Part shown: piece after piece, positions 15,966-26,200 of the stretch
Position numbering within the stretch: position 1 is the stretch's first letter
How the letters are laid out: the number at the start of each line of letters is the position of its first letter
From: Paenibacillus sp. HW567
Lineage (GTDB): Bacteria; Bacillota; Bacilli; Paenibacillales; Paenibacillaceae
Direction: 5' to 3'
Assembly (NCBI RefSeq): GCF_000374185.1
Contig: NZ_KB910518.1
Coordinates: 5,660,886 to 5,724,885, forward strand
DNA: 64,000 bases
Notes under the pieces: generated by a model
What the model was told of the DNA's origin: nothing
Databases searched by the model: none
What the model saw: only the letters and a program-made list of their open reading frames with translations
Translations under genes and position numbers: made by a program

Positions 15966-16015
15966 AAAAAAGAGACATCCCCATCCGCTCACGCGGACTT
16001 CCGGATCTCTCTCTT
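15966..16015 (-). terminator. Terminator of the OFA transporter gene
   Basis: On the minus strand AGAGAGATCC...TCCGC pairs with AGCGGA...GGGATGTCTCT, followed by TTTTTT. Confidence 0.75.
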
Positions 16016-16071
16016 CGGTACTATTCTCTTTGTCTGTTACGCTCTCAAGCCGACACAAAATCTATATATGG

Positions 16072-17322
16072 TCAAGCCGTATGCCGTGAAGGCTTCAGGC
16101 TTATTCCCTTTTCTCTGGCCTGCTTCTGCACCGGCGGCTTCAGGGATACCGCAACAATGCAGGCCAGGATGCACAGAAGTCCGATAACAATGAAGGTAGG
16201 CTTGAACCCGCCGAGGTAAGCGGCAATGAACGAGCCGGACAACGCGCCAATGCCGAAGCCCTGATAGACAATACCATAATTCTTGCTATGGTTCGCAAGG
16301 CCGAAGAAGTCGCTGACAATGGCCGGGAACACCGTAATGTTACCTCCGAAGCAGAAGGCGATCGCTGCCACACAAGCAAAGAACAGGCCGTAGCTCAAGT
16401 CTGCGAAGCTGAGGGTCAGCATTGCGGCAGCGGTAACCGCCAGCGTAACGCTGACCAGCTTGAGCCGGCTCATCCGGTCGGACAAAGCGCCAAGAATAAG
16501 CCGGCCTGCCGTATTGAAGATCGCAATCATAGCCACGGCATTAGCTGCTGTCGTCACATCCAGTCCAGCCAGCTTCACGCCGATATCCTTGACGATGCCG
16601 ATCAGATAAAGGCCGCTCATGCAGGCGGTGAAGAAAATAATGAACAGCAGGTACGCTTCCTTCGTGCGGAGCATCTCTTTGACCGTGTAGTCCTTCGGCG
16701 CACCTTGTGTACTTTTTACATTAGCAGCCTCTGTCTTGGCGGCTGCTGCCACAGGAGCCTCACGGACCAGCAAGGAGCCGGCCACGATCATAATCATGAC
16801 GATAAGGCCCCAGTACAGAAAGGCATCCGACACGCCTGCCGAGTCAATCAGACTGCCGTTGATATATTTGAAGATCAGGCTGCCTGTGCCGTAAGCGCCG
16901 ACGGACACGCCGGAGATCAAGCCTTTGTTCTTAGGGAACCATTTAATCAGATTGGACAGCGAAGTAATATATGCCGTTCCATCCGCGTACCCGACCACTA
17001 CTCCAGCCAGCAGATAGAACATCGGAAGGGAGCTGGCCTGCGAGCTTAAGATCAGACCCAGCCCTAGCATTATCCCTGCGGCAGCGGTCAGTCTGCGGAG
17101 GCCGAACCGGTCCTGCAGTTTCCCCGCGAACAGTGTCGCGAAGGCCAGGGCAAAGCTGGTGATGGAAAAGGTTATCGAAACAGAGCTAAGCTCCCACCCG
17201 AATTTACTGACAAGCTGTGCATTGAACAGGCTCCAGGTATAAATTGTGCCCAGTCCCATCTGCATAATCACTGTTCCGAGCACAATGAGCCATCGTTTGC
17301 TGCCGGCTGTAGTTGTAGTCAT
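16072..17322 (-). CDS. OFA-family MFS transporter (YhjX-like)
   Basis: The 416-residue membrane protein has 12 predicted helices. It has the OFA (oxalate/formate antiporter) signatures: MGLGTIYTWSLFNAQLVSKF in helix 1, GKLQDRFGLRR between helices 2 and 3, YITSLSNLIKWFPKNKGLIS, GRLILGALSDRMSR between helices 8 and 9, and GGNITVFPAIVSDFFG. YhjX of Escherichia coli belongs here and is induced through the pyruvate-responsive YpdA/YpdB (LytS/LytTR) system. The same kind of two-component pair is immediately upstream here, which suggests carboxylate transport. Direct repeats 21 bases apart lie in its promoter region. Transport of pyruvate itself is inference. Confidence 0.85.
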   Translation of the reverse strand: MTTTTAGSKRWLIVLGTVIMQMGLGTIYTWSLFNAQLVSKFGWELSSVSITFSITSFALAFATLFAGKLQDRFGLRRLTAAAGIMLGLGLILSSQASSLPMFYLLAGVVVGYADGTAYITSLSNLIKWFPKNKGLISGVSVGAYGTGSLIFKYINGSLIDSAGVSDAFLYWGLIVMIMIVAGSLLVREAPVAAAAKTEAANVKSTQGAPKDYTVKEMLRTKEAYLLFIIFFTACMSGLYLIGIVKDIGVKLAGLDVTTAANAVAMIAIFNTAGRLILGALSDRMSRLKLVSVTLAVTAAAMLTLSFADLSYGLFFACVAAIAFCFGGNITVFPAIVSDFFGLANHSKNYGIVYQGFGIGALSGSFIAAYLGGFKPTFIVIGLLCILACIVAVSLKPPVQKQAREKGISLKPSRHTA

Positions 17323-17410
17323 GGGTTATTCCTTCTTTCTCTCAATTGTCGCTCCAAGGCCTTCTTTGCCTCTTCATTGTAGCGAAAATGCGCTTTTTTG
17401 AGAGAAATCC

Positions 17411-17439
17411 GGAATGAGATGACGAATACAGGGAATGAG
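17411..17439 (-). promoter_or_regulatory. Candidate LytTR-regulator operator
   Basis: Two copies of CTCATTCC (minus strand; GGAATGAG on plus at 17411-17418 and 17432-17439) are exactly 21 bases apart. They lie upstream of a TACAAT -10 box without a good -35. YpdB of E. coli binds direct repeats of the same 21-base spacing before yhjX. Confidence 0.6.
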
Positions 17440-17445
17440 CTGCCG

Positions 17446-18174
17446 CTAAATGCGCATGATCTGCCTGAACTCCTTCACCTTGCTGCGGCTGACCGGCACT
17501 TCAAAGTCCAGATCACTCAGCCGGAGCAGGTAGGTATTGTTGAACCAAGGGATAATCTCCTTGATCCTGGACAGGTTCACGATATACGAACGGTGACAGC
17601 GGAAGAATCGGTCCTGCGGAAGCCGGCTGTGGAATTCGCTGATGCTCAGGGCCATGCTGTATTCCTCATCTTTGGTAATCACGCTTGTCGTCTTCTCCTG
17701 CGCAGAAGCATAATAGATTTCATCGGCATCGACGACGATGATTTTCTCATTTTTCCATAGATTGACCTTGTCGCTGACCTTTATATGCCCCTCTTCCCCC
17801 TGACGGCCGCGCGCCGCAAACGCCCCCTCAAGCTTGCCCAGCATCGCTTTGATCCGAGTCTCGCTGTAGGGCTTCAGAATATAGTCGAAGGCTTCGATCT
17901 CGAAGGCCTCGGCGGCATGCTCCTTGTAGGCGGTGATGAACACAATATAGGGCTTAACCGAGAACCGGCTGATATTCTGGGCCAGCAGCACACCGTCAAT
18001 GGAAGGGATGTTGATATCCAGAAAAATAACATCGACCTCCTCCGTCTGAAGATACTTCAGCGCATCCAGCCCGTCCTCGAACTCGGCGGCAATCCTTATG
18101 GCGCTGTGCGCCCCGATCAGAAAAGCAAGCTCCTGCCTTGCCAGCACTTCATCCTCAACAATTATCGCTCTCAT
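17446..18174 (-). CDS. LytTR-family response regulator
   Basis: The 242-residue regulator has a receiver domain at residues 1-120 with the acidic pair near the N-terminus (IVEDE) and the phospho-acceptor Asp in VIFLDINIPSIDG (about residue 53). A LytTR DNA-binding domain at about 135-242 contains FFRCHRSYIVNLSRI and NTYLLRL. It overlaps the kinase gene by 4 bases (ATGA), so the two are translationally coupled. It most likely activates the OFA transporter gene that starts about 120 bases after its stop codon, through direct repeats located there. Confidence 0.93.
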   Translation of the reverse strand: MRAIIVEDEVLARQELAFLIGAHSAIRIAAEFEDGLDALKYLQTEEVDVIFLDINIPSIDGVLLAQNISRFSVKPYIVFITAYKEHAAEAFEIEAFDYILKPYSETRIKAMLGKLEGAFAARGRQGEEGHIKVSDKVNLWKNEKIIVVDADEIYYASAQEKTTSVITKDEEYSMALSISEFHSRLPQDRFFRCHRSYIVNLSRIKEIIPWFNNTYLLRLSDLDFEVPVSRSKVKEFRQIMRI

Positions 18175-19832
18175 CGCTGCTCCTTTATGACGTCAAAATA
18201 GATTTCCGTCCCCTTCTCCAGCCGGTGGATCGTCAGACCCGTGCCGTAAATCAGCTTCACCCGCTGATGCACGTTATACAGCCCGATTTTGTTATCCGGC
18301 ATATCGCCGCTGTAGACCTTCTCAATCGTCTCCCCGCTGATCCCGATACCGGTATCCGTAATGCCGATCCGCACGGCGCTTCCCAAATCTTTTACCGAAA
18401 TGGTCACCGTGCCTTGGCCCTTCACCTTCAGGATACCATGCACAATCGCATTCTCCACCAGCGGCTGAATGATCAGGCTGGGAATGCGCACCTCCACCTC
18501 GTCGATATCATACTCCACGGCCAGGCGGCTGCCGAAGCGCGCTTTTTCAATCTCCACATACTGCTGCACCTGCTGCAGCTCGCGCCTTATATCAATGAAT
18601 TCGTCGGTCAGCTCCAGATTGTACCTCATATAACCCGACAGGTTGACGATCAGCTCCCGCGCCTTGTCCGGGTCGATGCGGATGGAGGAAATAATCGCGT
18701 TCAGCGCATTGAACAGAAAATGGGGATTGATGCTCGTCTGCAGTGCCTTCAGCTCCGCCTTATTCGCCATCTCCTTGATGCCCTCTACCCGCGACACCTC
18801 CATCAGCGTAGAGATGATCTGCGACAATCCGACCGCCATTGCCTGCAGGGAATAGGTGATTTTGTGGGCTTTGGTGTAATAAATCTTGAGCGCGCCTGTG
18901 ACCTCTCCCTTCTCCTTGAGGGGGATAATAATCAGAGACCGGATAGCCCGGTTCATATACTCTGTATCGTCATCGCGGATTGTAATCTCGCCGCTTCGGA
19001 TCGTCTGCTTCGTTTCCTCGCTGATAATCTCATTCGTTTCGGTATAATACTCTTCCCCCACGCCAACATAGGCACGGATATAGCGGGTATCGGTAATCGC
19101 TACCGCATCAGCCCCGATGTCCTCCTTAATGATCCCGCAAATGATCCGCAGCGACTCGGGATTAATATTGCGGAAATACGGCAGCGTCTTGTTGGCAATA
19201 TCCAGCGCCAGCTTGGACTGCTTCGCGGCAATCCGCTCCTTCTCTCCCTCTACGCTCTGAATGAGCATGACAATAAGCCCCACACTGATCTGGCCGACAA
19301 TCATCGGAAAAGCAATCTTCGAAACGATGTCCGCACCAAGTGACGCCGGATTGGCCATCACCAGAATCAGCACCATCGTCAAGGCTTCGCAGACCATCCC
19401 GGCCAGGATGCCCGCGATCCAGCGGCGCTCCGCCGAAGTGCGGCGGTAAATGACGCCCGAGACAATCCCCGCAGTTATGCTCGTAATCAGGCAGGGCACC
19501 GAAGTAACGCCGCCGATATCAATCAGAAACCGGTGTACCCCGGAGATCAGGCCGGTAATCAGCCCCACCCACGGACCGAACAGAATCCCCCCGGACATGA
19601 TCGCGATGATCCGCACATTCATTAGGGAGCCCTCAACATTAATCCCCGTATAAGTCCCCAAGATGGCGAACAGGCTGAAAACAACCGTCACCATCGCCAG
19701 CTCCTGAGGGGCATAAGCCTCCTTCACAAAAATCTCCTTAAACCGCGGCACCCGGGTCAGCACGAACAGGCACATCAGCAGCAGCGCCGCTCTTTCGAAC
19801 AATTGCAGCAGTATCGTCAGGTTATGCAGCAC
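18171..19832 (-). CDS. LytS-type sensor histidine kinase
   Basis: Kinase of about 553 residues. Residues 1-180 form a 5TM-5TMR_LYT membrane sensor (GTYTGINVEGSLMNVRIIAI and FGPWVGLITGLISGVHRF). Residues about 205-345 are a GAF-like domain. Residues about 350-553 are the His_kinase/HATPase pair with phospho-acceptor His in INPHFLFNALN and the N-box VENAIVHGI. LytS-type sensors include BtsS and YpdA of E. coli, which respond to pyruvate. I chose GTG at 19832 because GGAGG lies seven bases upstream. A TTG seven codons earlier lacks this. Confidence 0.92.
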   Translation of the reverse strand: MLHNLTILLQLFERAALLLMCLFVLTRVPRFKEIFVKEAYAPQELAMVTVVFSLFAILGTYTGINVEGSLMNVRIIAIMSGGILFGPWVGLITGLISGVHRFLIDIGGVTSVPCLITSITAGIVSGVIYRRTSAERRWIAGILAGMVCEALTMVLILVMANPASLGADIVSKIAFPMIVGQISVGLIVMLIQSVEGEKERIAAKQSKLALDIANKTLPYFRNINPESLRIICGIIKEDIGADAVAITDTRYIRAYVGVGEEYYTETNEIISEETKQTIRSGEITIRDDDTEYMNRAIRSLIIIPLKEKGEVTGALKIYYTKAHKITYSLQAMAVGLSQIISTLMEVSRVEGIKEMANKAELKALQTSINPHFLFNALNAIISSIRIDPDKARELIVNLSGYMRYNLELTDEFIDIRRELQQVQQYVEIEKARFGSRLAVEYDIDEVEVRIPSLIIQPLVENAIVHGILKVKGQGTVTISVKDLGSAVRIGITDTGIGISGETIEKVYSGDMPDNKIGLYNVHQRVKLIYGTGLTIHRLEKGTEIYFDVIKEQR

Positions 19833-19918
19833 ACTCACGCCTCCATAGGTCAATCTATCGGTCCATTATAAGACTTGCCGCTCTGGATAAGCAATTAATC
19901 CAGCGTTAGTCTGATATA

Positions 19919-19962
19919 GAAAAAGCCGTCTCAACGCAGATAAATCCGCGTTTGAGACAGCT
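19919..19962 (-). terminator. Terminator of the FAD dehydrogenase gene
   Basis: On the minus strand AGCTGTCTCAAACGCGGAT pairs with ATCTGCGTTGAGACGGCT, followed by TTTTTC. Confidence 0.8.
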
Positions 19963-19983
19963 CATCTTAAGATAGCTTGAAAC

Positions 19984-21420
19984 TCAGGCTCCCGCCCGTT
20001 CCAGTATGCTGCGCGCAATCCATACCCCGGCAGCTCCCGCTTGGGCCAGGCCGCGGGTGATGCCCGCTCCGTCGCCGCCGCAGTAGAGGCCGGATATTTC
20101 CGTCTCCAGGTTCTCCGTAAGCTTCGGCCGGGCGGAGTAGAACTTCGCTTCCACTCCATAGAAAAGGGTATGCTCGGAGGCAATACCTGGAGTCACTTTC
20201 TCCAGCGCCTCCACCATTTCGATCAGACTCTTCATAGTGTTATACGGCAGCACCAGCCCGAGATCGCCAGGTACGGCTTCCTTCAGTGTCGGCTCCAGAA
20301 AGCCTTCCTTAATCCGCGTTTCCGTAGAACGCCGTCCGCGCAGAATATCGCCATACTTCTGTACAATGACCCCGCCGCTGGACAAATCATTGGCCCGCTT
20401 GCAGATTTCCCGGGCATATTCATTCGGCTTGTCAAAAGGCTCCGTAAAGGTATGCGAGACCAGCAGCGCAAAGTTGGTATTCTTTGAGCCAAGCGCGGGG
20501 TCCTTGTAGGAGTGCCCGTTGGCCGCCATTACACCGCTGTGATTCTCCACGACCACATGCCCGGATGGATTGCTGCAAAAGGTGCGGACGCGCGTGCCTA
20601 CGGATGTATTGAAGACGAACTTGCCCTCGTACAGATGCTCGTTAATCTCGCGCATAACCACATCCGAAGTTTCCACCCGGACACCCACATCGACCTGGTT
20701 GTTGTACATTTTGAGCCGGCGCTTCTTCAGCACCTCGGTCAGCCAGGCCGAGCCGTCACGTCCCGGAGCGATCATTACTTTATCCGCCTCATAGCTTTCA
20801 CCGTTCTTCAGCGTAATTCCCGTAATGCGGTGTGAGCCATCCTCCTTGACTGTAACGATATCCTGTACCTCAGTCTTGAAAAGCATATCAATGCGTGTCC
20901 GCAAATATTCATATATGGATTTCAGAATTTCTAAATTTTGTTCCGTTCCGAGGTGGCGCACCTGCGCCCGCAGCAGTTTAAGCCCGGCAGCGTATCCCCG
21001 CTGCTCAATGCTCCGTATGCTCTCGGTTGTAGGATCGGTAATTACCGGCGTGGCCCCGTGCTCCAGATTGATGTCATCCACATACTGGATCAGCTCCAGC
21101 ACCTTCGATGGCGCCAGATAATCCGTCATCCAGCCGCCGAACTCGGTGGTGATGTTGAACTTGCCGTCACTGTAGGCTCCCGCTCCCCCGAACCCGGCAG
21201 TAATAGAGCAGGCAGGCAGACACCCGGCGAATTCCTTGCGGCCTGAGGCCGGCGGGCAGAGCTTGATTTTCTCCTCCAGAATCGGACAATTCCGCCGGTA
21301 AATATCATGACCCTTGTCCACAAGCAGCACCTTCAGTTCAGGCGCCTTAAGCGTCAATTCATAGCAGGCGAATATTCCGGCCGGACCTGCACCCACGACA
21401 ATCACATCATATTTACTCAT
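19984..21420 (-). CDS. FAD-dependent dehydrogenase (COG2509 type)
   Basis: The 478-residue flavoprotein has an N-terminal Rossmann FAD motif, YDVIVVGAGPAGIFACYEL. It also has the family's CPPASGRKEFAGCLPACSI and GFGGAGAYSDGKFN, and a C-terminal flavin-contact motif GLYCGGDGAGITRGLAQAGA. The family is annotated as uncharacterised FAD dehydrogenases and is related to geranylgeranyl-reductase-like and HI0933-like flavoproteins. Several conserved Cys near residues 50-70 suggest redox or metal chemistry. I chose the ATG at 21420, which begins just before the Rossmann strand; GGGAGG lies 12 bases upstream. It appears monocistronic. The substrate is unknown. Confidence 0.82.
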   Translation of the reverse strand: MSKYDVIVVGAGPAGIFACYELTLKAPELKVLLVDKGHDIYRRNCPILEEKIKLCPPASGRKEFAGCLPACSITAGFGGAGAYSDGKFNITTEFGGWMTDYLAPSKVLELIQYVDDINLEHGATPVITDPTTESIRSIEQRGYAAGLKLLRAQVRHLGTEQNLEILKSIYEYLRTRIDMLFKTEVQDIVTVKEDGSHRITGITLKNGESYEADKVMIAPGRDGSAWLTEVLKKRRLKMYNNQVDVGVRVETSDVVMREINEHLYEGKFVFNTSVGTRVRTFCSNPSGHVVVENHSGVMAANGHSYKDPALGSKNTNFALLVSHTFTEPFDKPNEYAREICKRANDLSSGGVIVQKYGDILRGRRSTETRIKEGFLEPTLKEAVPGDLGLVLPYNTMKSLIEMVEALEKVTPGIASEHTLFYGVEAKFYSARPKLTENLETEISGLYCGGDGAGITRGLAQAGAAGVWIARSILERAGA

Positions 21421-21464
21421 CTGTTCTCTGTTCCTCCCAGGAAGAAACGGCATCTAAAAGCGAA

Positions 21465-21682
21465 CTATTTAAGTTGAACTTTAGTTTTTCATATTTGGGC
21501 CTAGTCGTAACTGCGGGGAATGTTTGGACTTCCGGCCGCTGTTGTCTACAGATTTCTTGATTTATACCGCTCTTAGCGGATGAAATCCGTAGACAAAGGC
21601 GGACGCTATCGCTCCTCCAGTTCCAAACTTCCCCTCCGTCACTTCGGCCCTTTTTATGTTTTCTTTAGTTCAACTTATATAG
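21465..21682. repeat. 218-bp fold-back (MITE-like) element
   Basis: The ends are inverted: CTATTTAAGTTGAACT at the left and the complement of CTATATAAGTTGAACT at the right. Inside are nested inverted arms: GGGAATGTTTGGACT against AGTTCCAAACTTCCC, and TTGTCTACAGATTTC (21544 on) against GAAATCCGTAGACAA (ending 21596). The whole unit can fold into one long hairpin. It has no coding capacity that I trust. Confidence 0.7.
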
Positions 21683-22074
21683 CAAGGACCTTACCCGTTT
21701 CTGCGATAAATGTAGAGCTTCTTACACGCAGGCACAAAAAATCCCGGCTTCGTATAGGTATGCAAAGTGCACCCTATTCGTAGCCAGGAATTTACGGTTC
21801 CCTGTAGAAACCCCCAAACCTTATCTTCGGGGATATACGAACAGCTTATCAATGGATTATGAGCCACTTGAAATTCTACAGAATATATGCGAATGTGTCA
21901 AGGAATTTCAACGATAATAATTCGTGTTTTGTGTAAAATTTATAGATCGAATCCACTAGCATCACATATTAACGCCCGAAACACGAACATTATTCAATGA
22001 GAGCATCATGGGAGGAAAAATGTATTTTTTGTCGAATATATAGAGATATTGCCACTGGAAAAGAGGAACATCTT
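21683..22074 (+). other. Gap before the diguanylate cyclase
   Basis: AT-rich. I see no gene, riboswitch or convincing promoter here. An in-frame ATG at 21997 could extend the next gene by 26 residues but has no ribosome site. Confidence 0.4.
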
Positions 22075-23169
22075 ATGCACATCCCACCGCCGACTCCTCG
22101 ACAAATGTATTGGAACCGTGTGATCCTCAATGCGCTCTGGGTGCTGCTGCTTGTGTACCTGGCCAGCCAGTTATTTGTTTCCTTCTCCATGTGGGGGCAT
22201 CGCCCCGAGCTGTCCGGCGGACATTATTATATTTCCAGTGTGCTGATTCCAGATTGTATTATATTGGCCTTAATGCTTGTTCTGGAGGCTATTGGCAAGT
22301 GGCGGCCTCTGCTGTCCGAGTTGTCTATTGTTGTTGTAAGCCATTTGTTCGCAATTGTGATCATCATGAATCTCAGCTCCGAATTCCATGTGAAACCGCT
22401 TATTATGCTTCTTCCCTTATTGGTATCCATACTATATCTGAGAAAAGGCTTCCTAAACGCCTCATCCATCATCTGCCTGCTGTATATCATCCTGTTATTT
22501 CTGAATACATCGGCTTATGATTATACCCTCCGCATTCAGAATATTATTATCGCACTTGTCTTTACGGGGACCTCGCTGGCCGGGTTTGGAATCATTGCCC
22601 GGGGCCGCGAGCTTGTACAATCGCTGGAGAACTCACTGAAATCGGAACAGGATCTGCGCATCCAGAATATCATCATGGACCGCCTGTCCAAGATCGACCC
22701 TTTGACGGATTTATACAACCATAAGACCTTTCACGAATACCTGGGCTGGCTGATTGAGCAGCAACAGAGCACCCCTTTTCCCATGCAGCTCGCGGTGATG
22801 GACATTGATAATTTCAAAAAGGTAAATGATCAACACGGACACTGGGTAGGCGACATTGTACTCAAGCGGGTAGCGGCAATGGTGCTGAAGCACATCGGCT
22901 CGGATGACTTCGCTGCCCGTTACGGGGGAGAAGAGTTCGTGGTTATTCTGACTGCCAAAAGGCCCGAGGATTCACGCGAGATTATGACACGGATTCTAAC
23001 GGGCATTGCCGCCATGCGGATCAGTGAAATGGAGAATCAGCCGGTGACGGTAAGCATCGGCATACATATTTATAAGAATGAGGACACCAAAAGCTCCACC
23101 TTTCAGCAGGCAGATGATGCTTTGTACGAAGCGAAAAAAACCGGAAAGAACAAGATCATCGTTATGTGA
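22075..23169 (+). CDS. Membrane-bound diguanylate cyclase (GGDEF)
   Basis: Protein of about 364 residues. Residues 15-185 hold about six membrane helices with no recognisable ligand domain. A short coiled linker (about 188-215) leads to a GGDEF domain at about 215-364. The active motif is GGEEF at 284-288, preceded by FAARY, with the metal-binding DIDNFKKVND near residue 245. It should make c-di-GMP from two GTP. The allosteric RxxD inhibitory site is absent: the position of its Arg is occupied by Gly. I chose ATG at 22075 because GAGGAA lies 7-8 bases upstream. It is convergent with a second c-di-GMP enzyme across a shared terminator. Confidence 0.9.
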   Translation: MHIPPPTPRQMYWNRVILNALWVLLLVYLASQLFVSFSMWGHRPELSGGHYYISSVLIPDCIILALMLVLEAIGKWRPLLSELSIVVVSHLFAIVIIMNLSSEFHVKPLIMLLPLLVSILYLRKGFLNASSIICLLYIILLFLNTSAYDYTLRIQNIIIALVFTGTSLAGFGIIARGRELVQSLENSLKSEQDLRIQNIIMDRLSKIDPLTDLYNHKTFHEYLGWLIEQQQSTPFPMQLAVMDIDNFKKVNDQHGHWVGDIVLKRVAAMVLKHIGSDDFAARYGGEEFVVILTAKRPEDSREIMTRILTGIAAMRISEMENQPVTVSIGIHIYKNEDTKSSTFQQADDALYEAKKTGKNKIIVM

Positions 23170-23179
23170 ACTATTTCCA

Positions 23180-23225
23180 GAAAAAAGCGGGTCCAGAGCA
23201 CTGAAGCTCCGGACCCGCTTTTTTT
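23180..23225. terminator. Bidirectional terminator between the two c-di-GMP enzyme genes
   Basis: AAAAAAGCGGGTCC-GAGC pairs with GCTC-GGACCCGCTTTTTTT, with T-runs on both strands. Confidence 0.92.
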
Positions 23226-23237
23226 GATATAAAACCT

Positions 23238-26200
23238 TTACTGCAGGCAGTCGGGTCCATGCCGTCTCTGAGGTTCCAGCAGCTCTAGTACTCCTTGCTG
23301 CGGCACCGGACGGCTGATTAGATAGCCCTGCACCTTGTCACAGCCCGATTCCTTGAGGAAAGCCCACTGGCTGGCATCCTCCACCCCTTCAGCTACAACA
23401 TCCAGCCCCATTTTTTGGCCCAGAATAATGATGGTCTGGACGAAGGATTGGCTGTAGGCCTTATCCGCCAGGGAGTCGATGAAGATCTTATCCATTTTGA
23501 TTGTAGAGATCGGAAGTTGCTGCAAATAGCTCAGGGAGGAATAACCAGTCCCGAAATCATCCAGAGCCACGCCGATTCCCCGCGCCTTCAGAAACTCAAG
23601 CTTGCTGACCGTGCTTTCAAAGGATTCCATAAAGATCGACTCCGTGATCTCCAGCTCAAGGCAGTCCGGCGCGAGGCCGCTCTCCTCCAGACTATCCAGC
23701 ACCATATCCACAAAATCCTCCTGCAGCAGTTGAATGATTGAAATATTGACCGAGATTTTGTACGGAATTCCGGTGCGGTCATTTATACTCTTCATGAAGC
23801 TGCACGCCTCTCTGAGCACCCATTCCCCGATATAGATAATCAGCCGGGAATCTTCGGCAATCTTAATAAAGGAGAGCGGCGACACAAAGCCCAGCACCGG
23901 ACTATTCCAGCGGATCAGCGCTTCAAAGCCGGAGATCAGCTCGGTCTGAATATCGACCTGAGGCTGGTAATGCAGCTCGAACTCATTGTTATTCATCGCA
24001 CTGCGCAGATGCTTCTCAATGTTCATCCGTTCATTGAACACGGTATGCATGGATTTGTCATAGACCACATAAGTGCTTTTGCCTTCCTCTTTGGCTCTGT
24101 ACATTGCGACATCGGCATTCTTCAGAATCTCTTCCGTAGTCCCTCCGTCTTGCGGATAGAAGGAGATCCCGATACTTACGGAAACGTACAGATTGCTCTC
24201 TCCGATCAGGAAGGATTTGCGGAAGGCGCGCAGAATATCCTCCGCCAGGCCAAGTACAGCAGCACGGTCCTCCACGTCCTTGATAAATACTACAAATTCA
24301 TCCCCGCCAAGCCGGGACAGCATGTCCCCCTCACGCACAACCGACTCCAGCCGCTCGCTGGCCTGACGGATCAGAGTATCTCCCGATTTATGGCCTAGCG
24401 TATCATTGATGTATTTAAAATTATCTGTATCCACGAACAGCAGCGCTGCCTTGCCTCCCGGACGGCGGAAATAGCTCTCCATCGTCTCCAGCAGCCAGAT
24501 GCGGTTAGGCAGATTGCTGAGCGAATCCATATAAGCCAGGCGGTGCATATTCTTCTGATTCTCCAGCAGCAGATCGTATTGGCCTACAAGCTCCTCCTGG
24601 GTGGCTGTAAGCTGCTCATAGGTGGCTTCAAGCTCCTGGTAGCTGTTGTTCAGCTTGAACTCCGCCTGCTTGCGTTTGCTGATATCAATCAGGGAGCCCA
24701 GGAACAGCACAATCTTGTCTTTGGAATCAACTATTGCCTTGCCGCGCGCTTCGAACCAGATATAGTTGTTGTCCTTGGTGCGCATGCGGTACTCGATTTC
24801 AAAAATAGAGGACAAGCCGCTTAGATGCTCTTGCCGGGCCTTGCGCGCAGCCTCCTCATCCTCCGGATGGATGATGCTCAGAACGCCGCCCTCAAGCGAG
24901 TTGATTTCCTCCTCCGTGTAGCCCATAACCTCATACCAGCGTTCTGACAGCTTGTAGGCGCCGCTCTCCCAATCCAGCTCCCACATATAAGCACCGGAGC
25001 CTTCGGAGGCCAGGCGGAAGCGGCGTTCACTGACCCCAAGCTTGTCGAACTGATTCTGCAGCTCCACCTCTGTCGCCGCCAGCTCTTCATAAGCGGATTC
25101 CAGCTCCTCATAGCTGAGCTGCAGCTTGACTTCGTTCTGCTTACATTCGTCGATATCAAGTCCCACGAGCACAAAAATATCCTCTGCCTGCTGGTCCATT
25201 CCCCGAATGAGAGTGGTCCGGATCGAGAAATACCGCGCCTCGGGCGAATAGCCCGGAAGCTTCAATTCCACATTGCTGACGTAATCCTTGTAAACCGCTC
25301 TGATGAGCAGCTCTTTAAGCATCGAGGCATCGCCTTCAAGGTCTGGGATGTCATCCAGGCTCATCCCCAGCACCTGCTTCTCTGCAAGCCCGGTAATCGC
25401 TGCGGCATAACGGTTGAAGCGCACAACCCGTTTATCCGCCTGGACCGCCCAGACGATCATGCCGGTATGCTCTATCACATCCTCGAAGAATTCCTGTTCA
25501 GAATGAATGGTTCGCCGGAGATGTCTGATATAGATCCTAACCGCAGCTATGCCAAATACCAGCAGACATGCACCGATAGCGATTCCCCAAATAATTCTGT
25601 TCTGGATCATGGATCTGTACGAATCGGAATGAGCGAAAAAATATTGCTGATACAGCTCTTCAAAAGCTCCCGAGCGCTGCAATTGCTCAATCCGGGCATT
25701 AATATAGGAAACCAGCTCAGGCCTCGACTTGCTGATGCCATAAGCCACATCCTGGGGGTATAAATCACTCATTTTGCGAATAATATTGCCTGTTAAGCCC
25801 TGCTCAACGATTAAATAGTCGACAACTCCCTGATTTTCAAACAACAATTCAACTTCGCCTTTTTGCAGAGCCTCCAGTGCATCCGGTACTGTTGCATATT
25901 CTATGTATTGTGAGACTCCCGCTTTGCCGCGCAGCACAGCTTCAGAGTATTGCCCCTTGCCTACGCCGATTTTGTAATGTTTCAGGGTGCTTAGCTGTAC
26001 TTCTTCCTGAAGCGCCTGCCGCGCATACACGGAGATATAGCTCTTGAGTACAGGGAGGGAGAACAGGGCTTCCTTTTTCCGCTCCTCGGTTACAGCCATA
26101 AGTCCCGTTGTATCAATGTCGCCTGCGGTCAGCCGCTTGTATGTATCTTCCCATTCGCCGGTGCTGTAATGAATCAGATAGTCCTGCTTCTCAAAAATCA

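Noticed and set aside
15825..16058. 77-codon minus-strand frame before the sigma gene
   Set aside because: It spans the transporter's terminator hairpin and has no recognisable protein character.
18138..19343. 401-codon plus-strand frame
   Set aside because: Antisense shadow of the LytS-type kinase.
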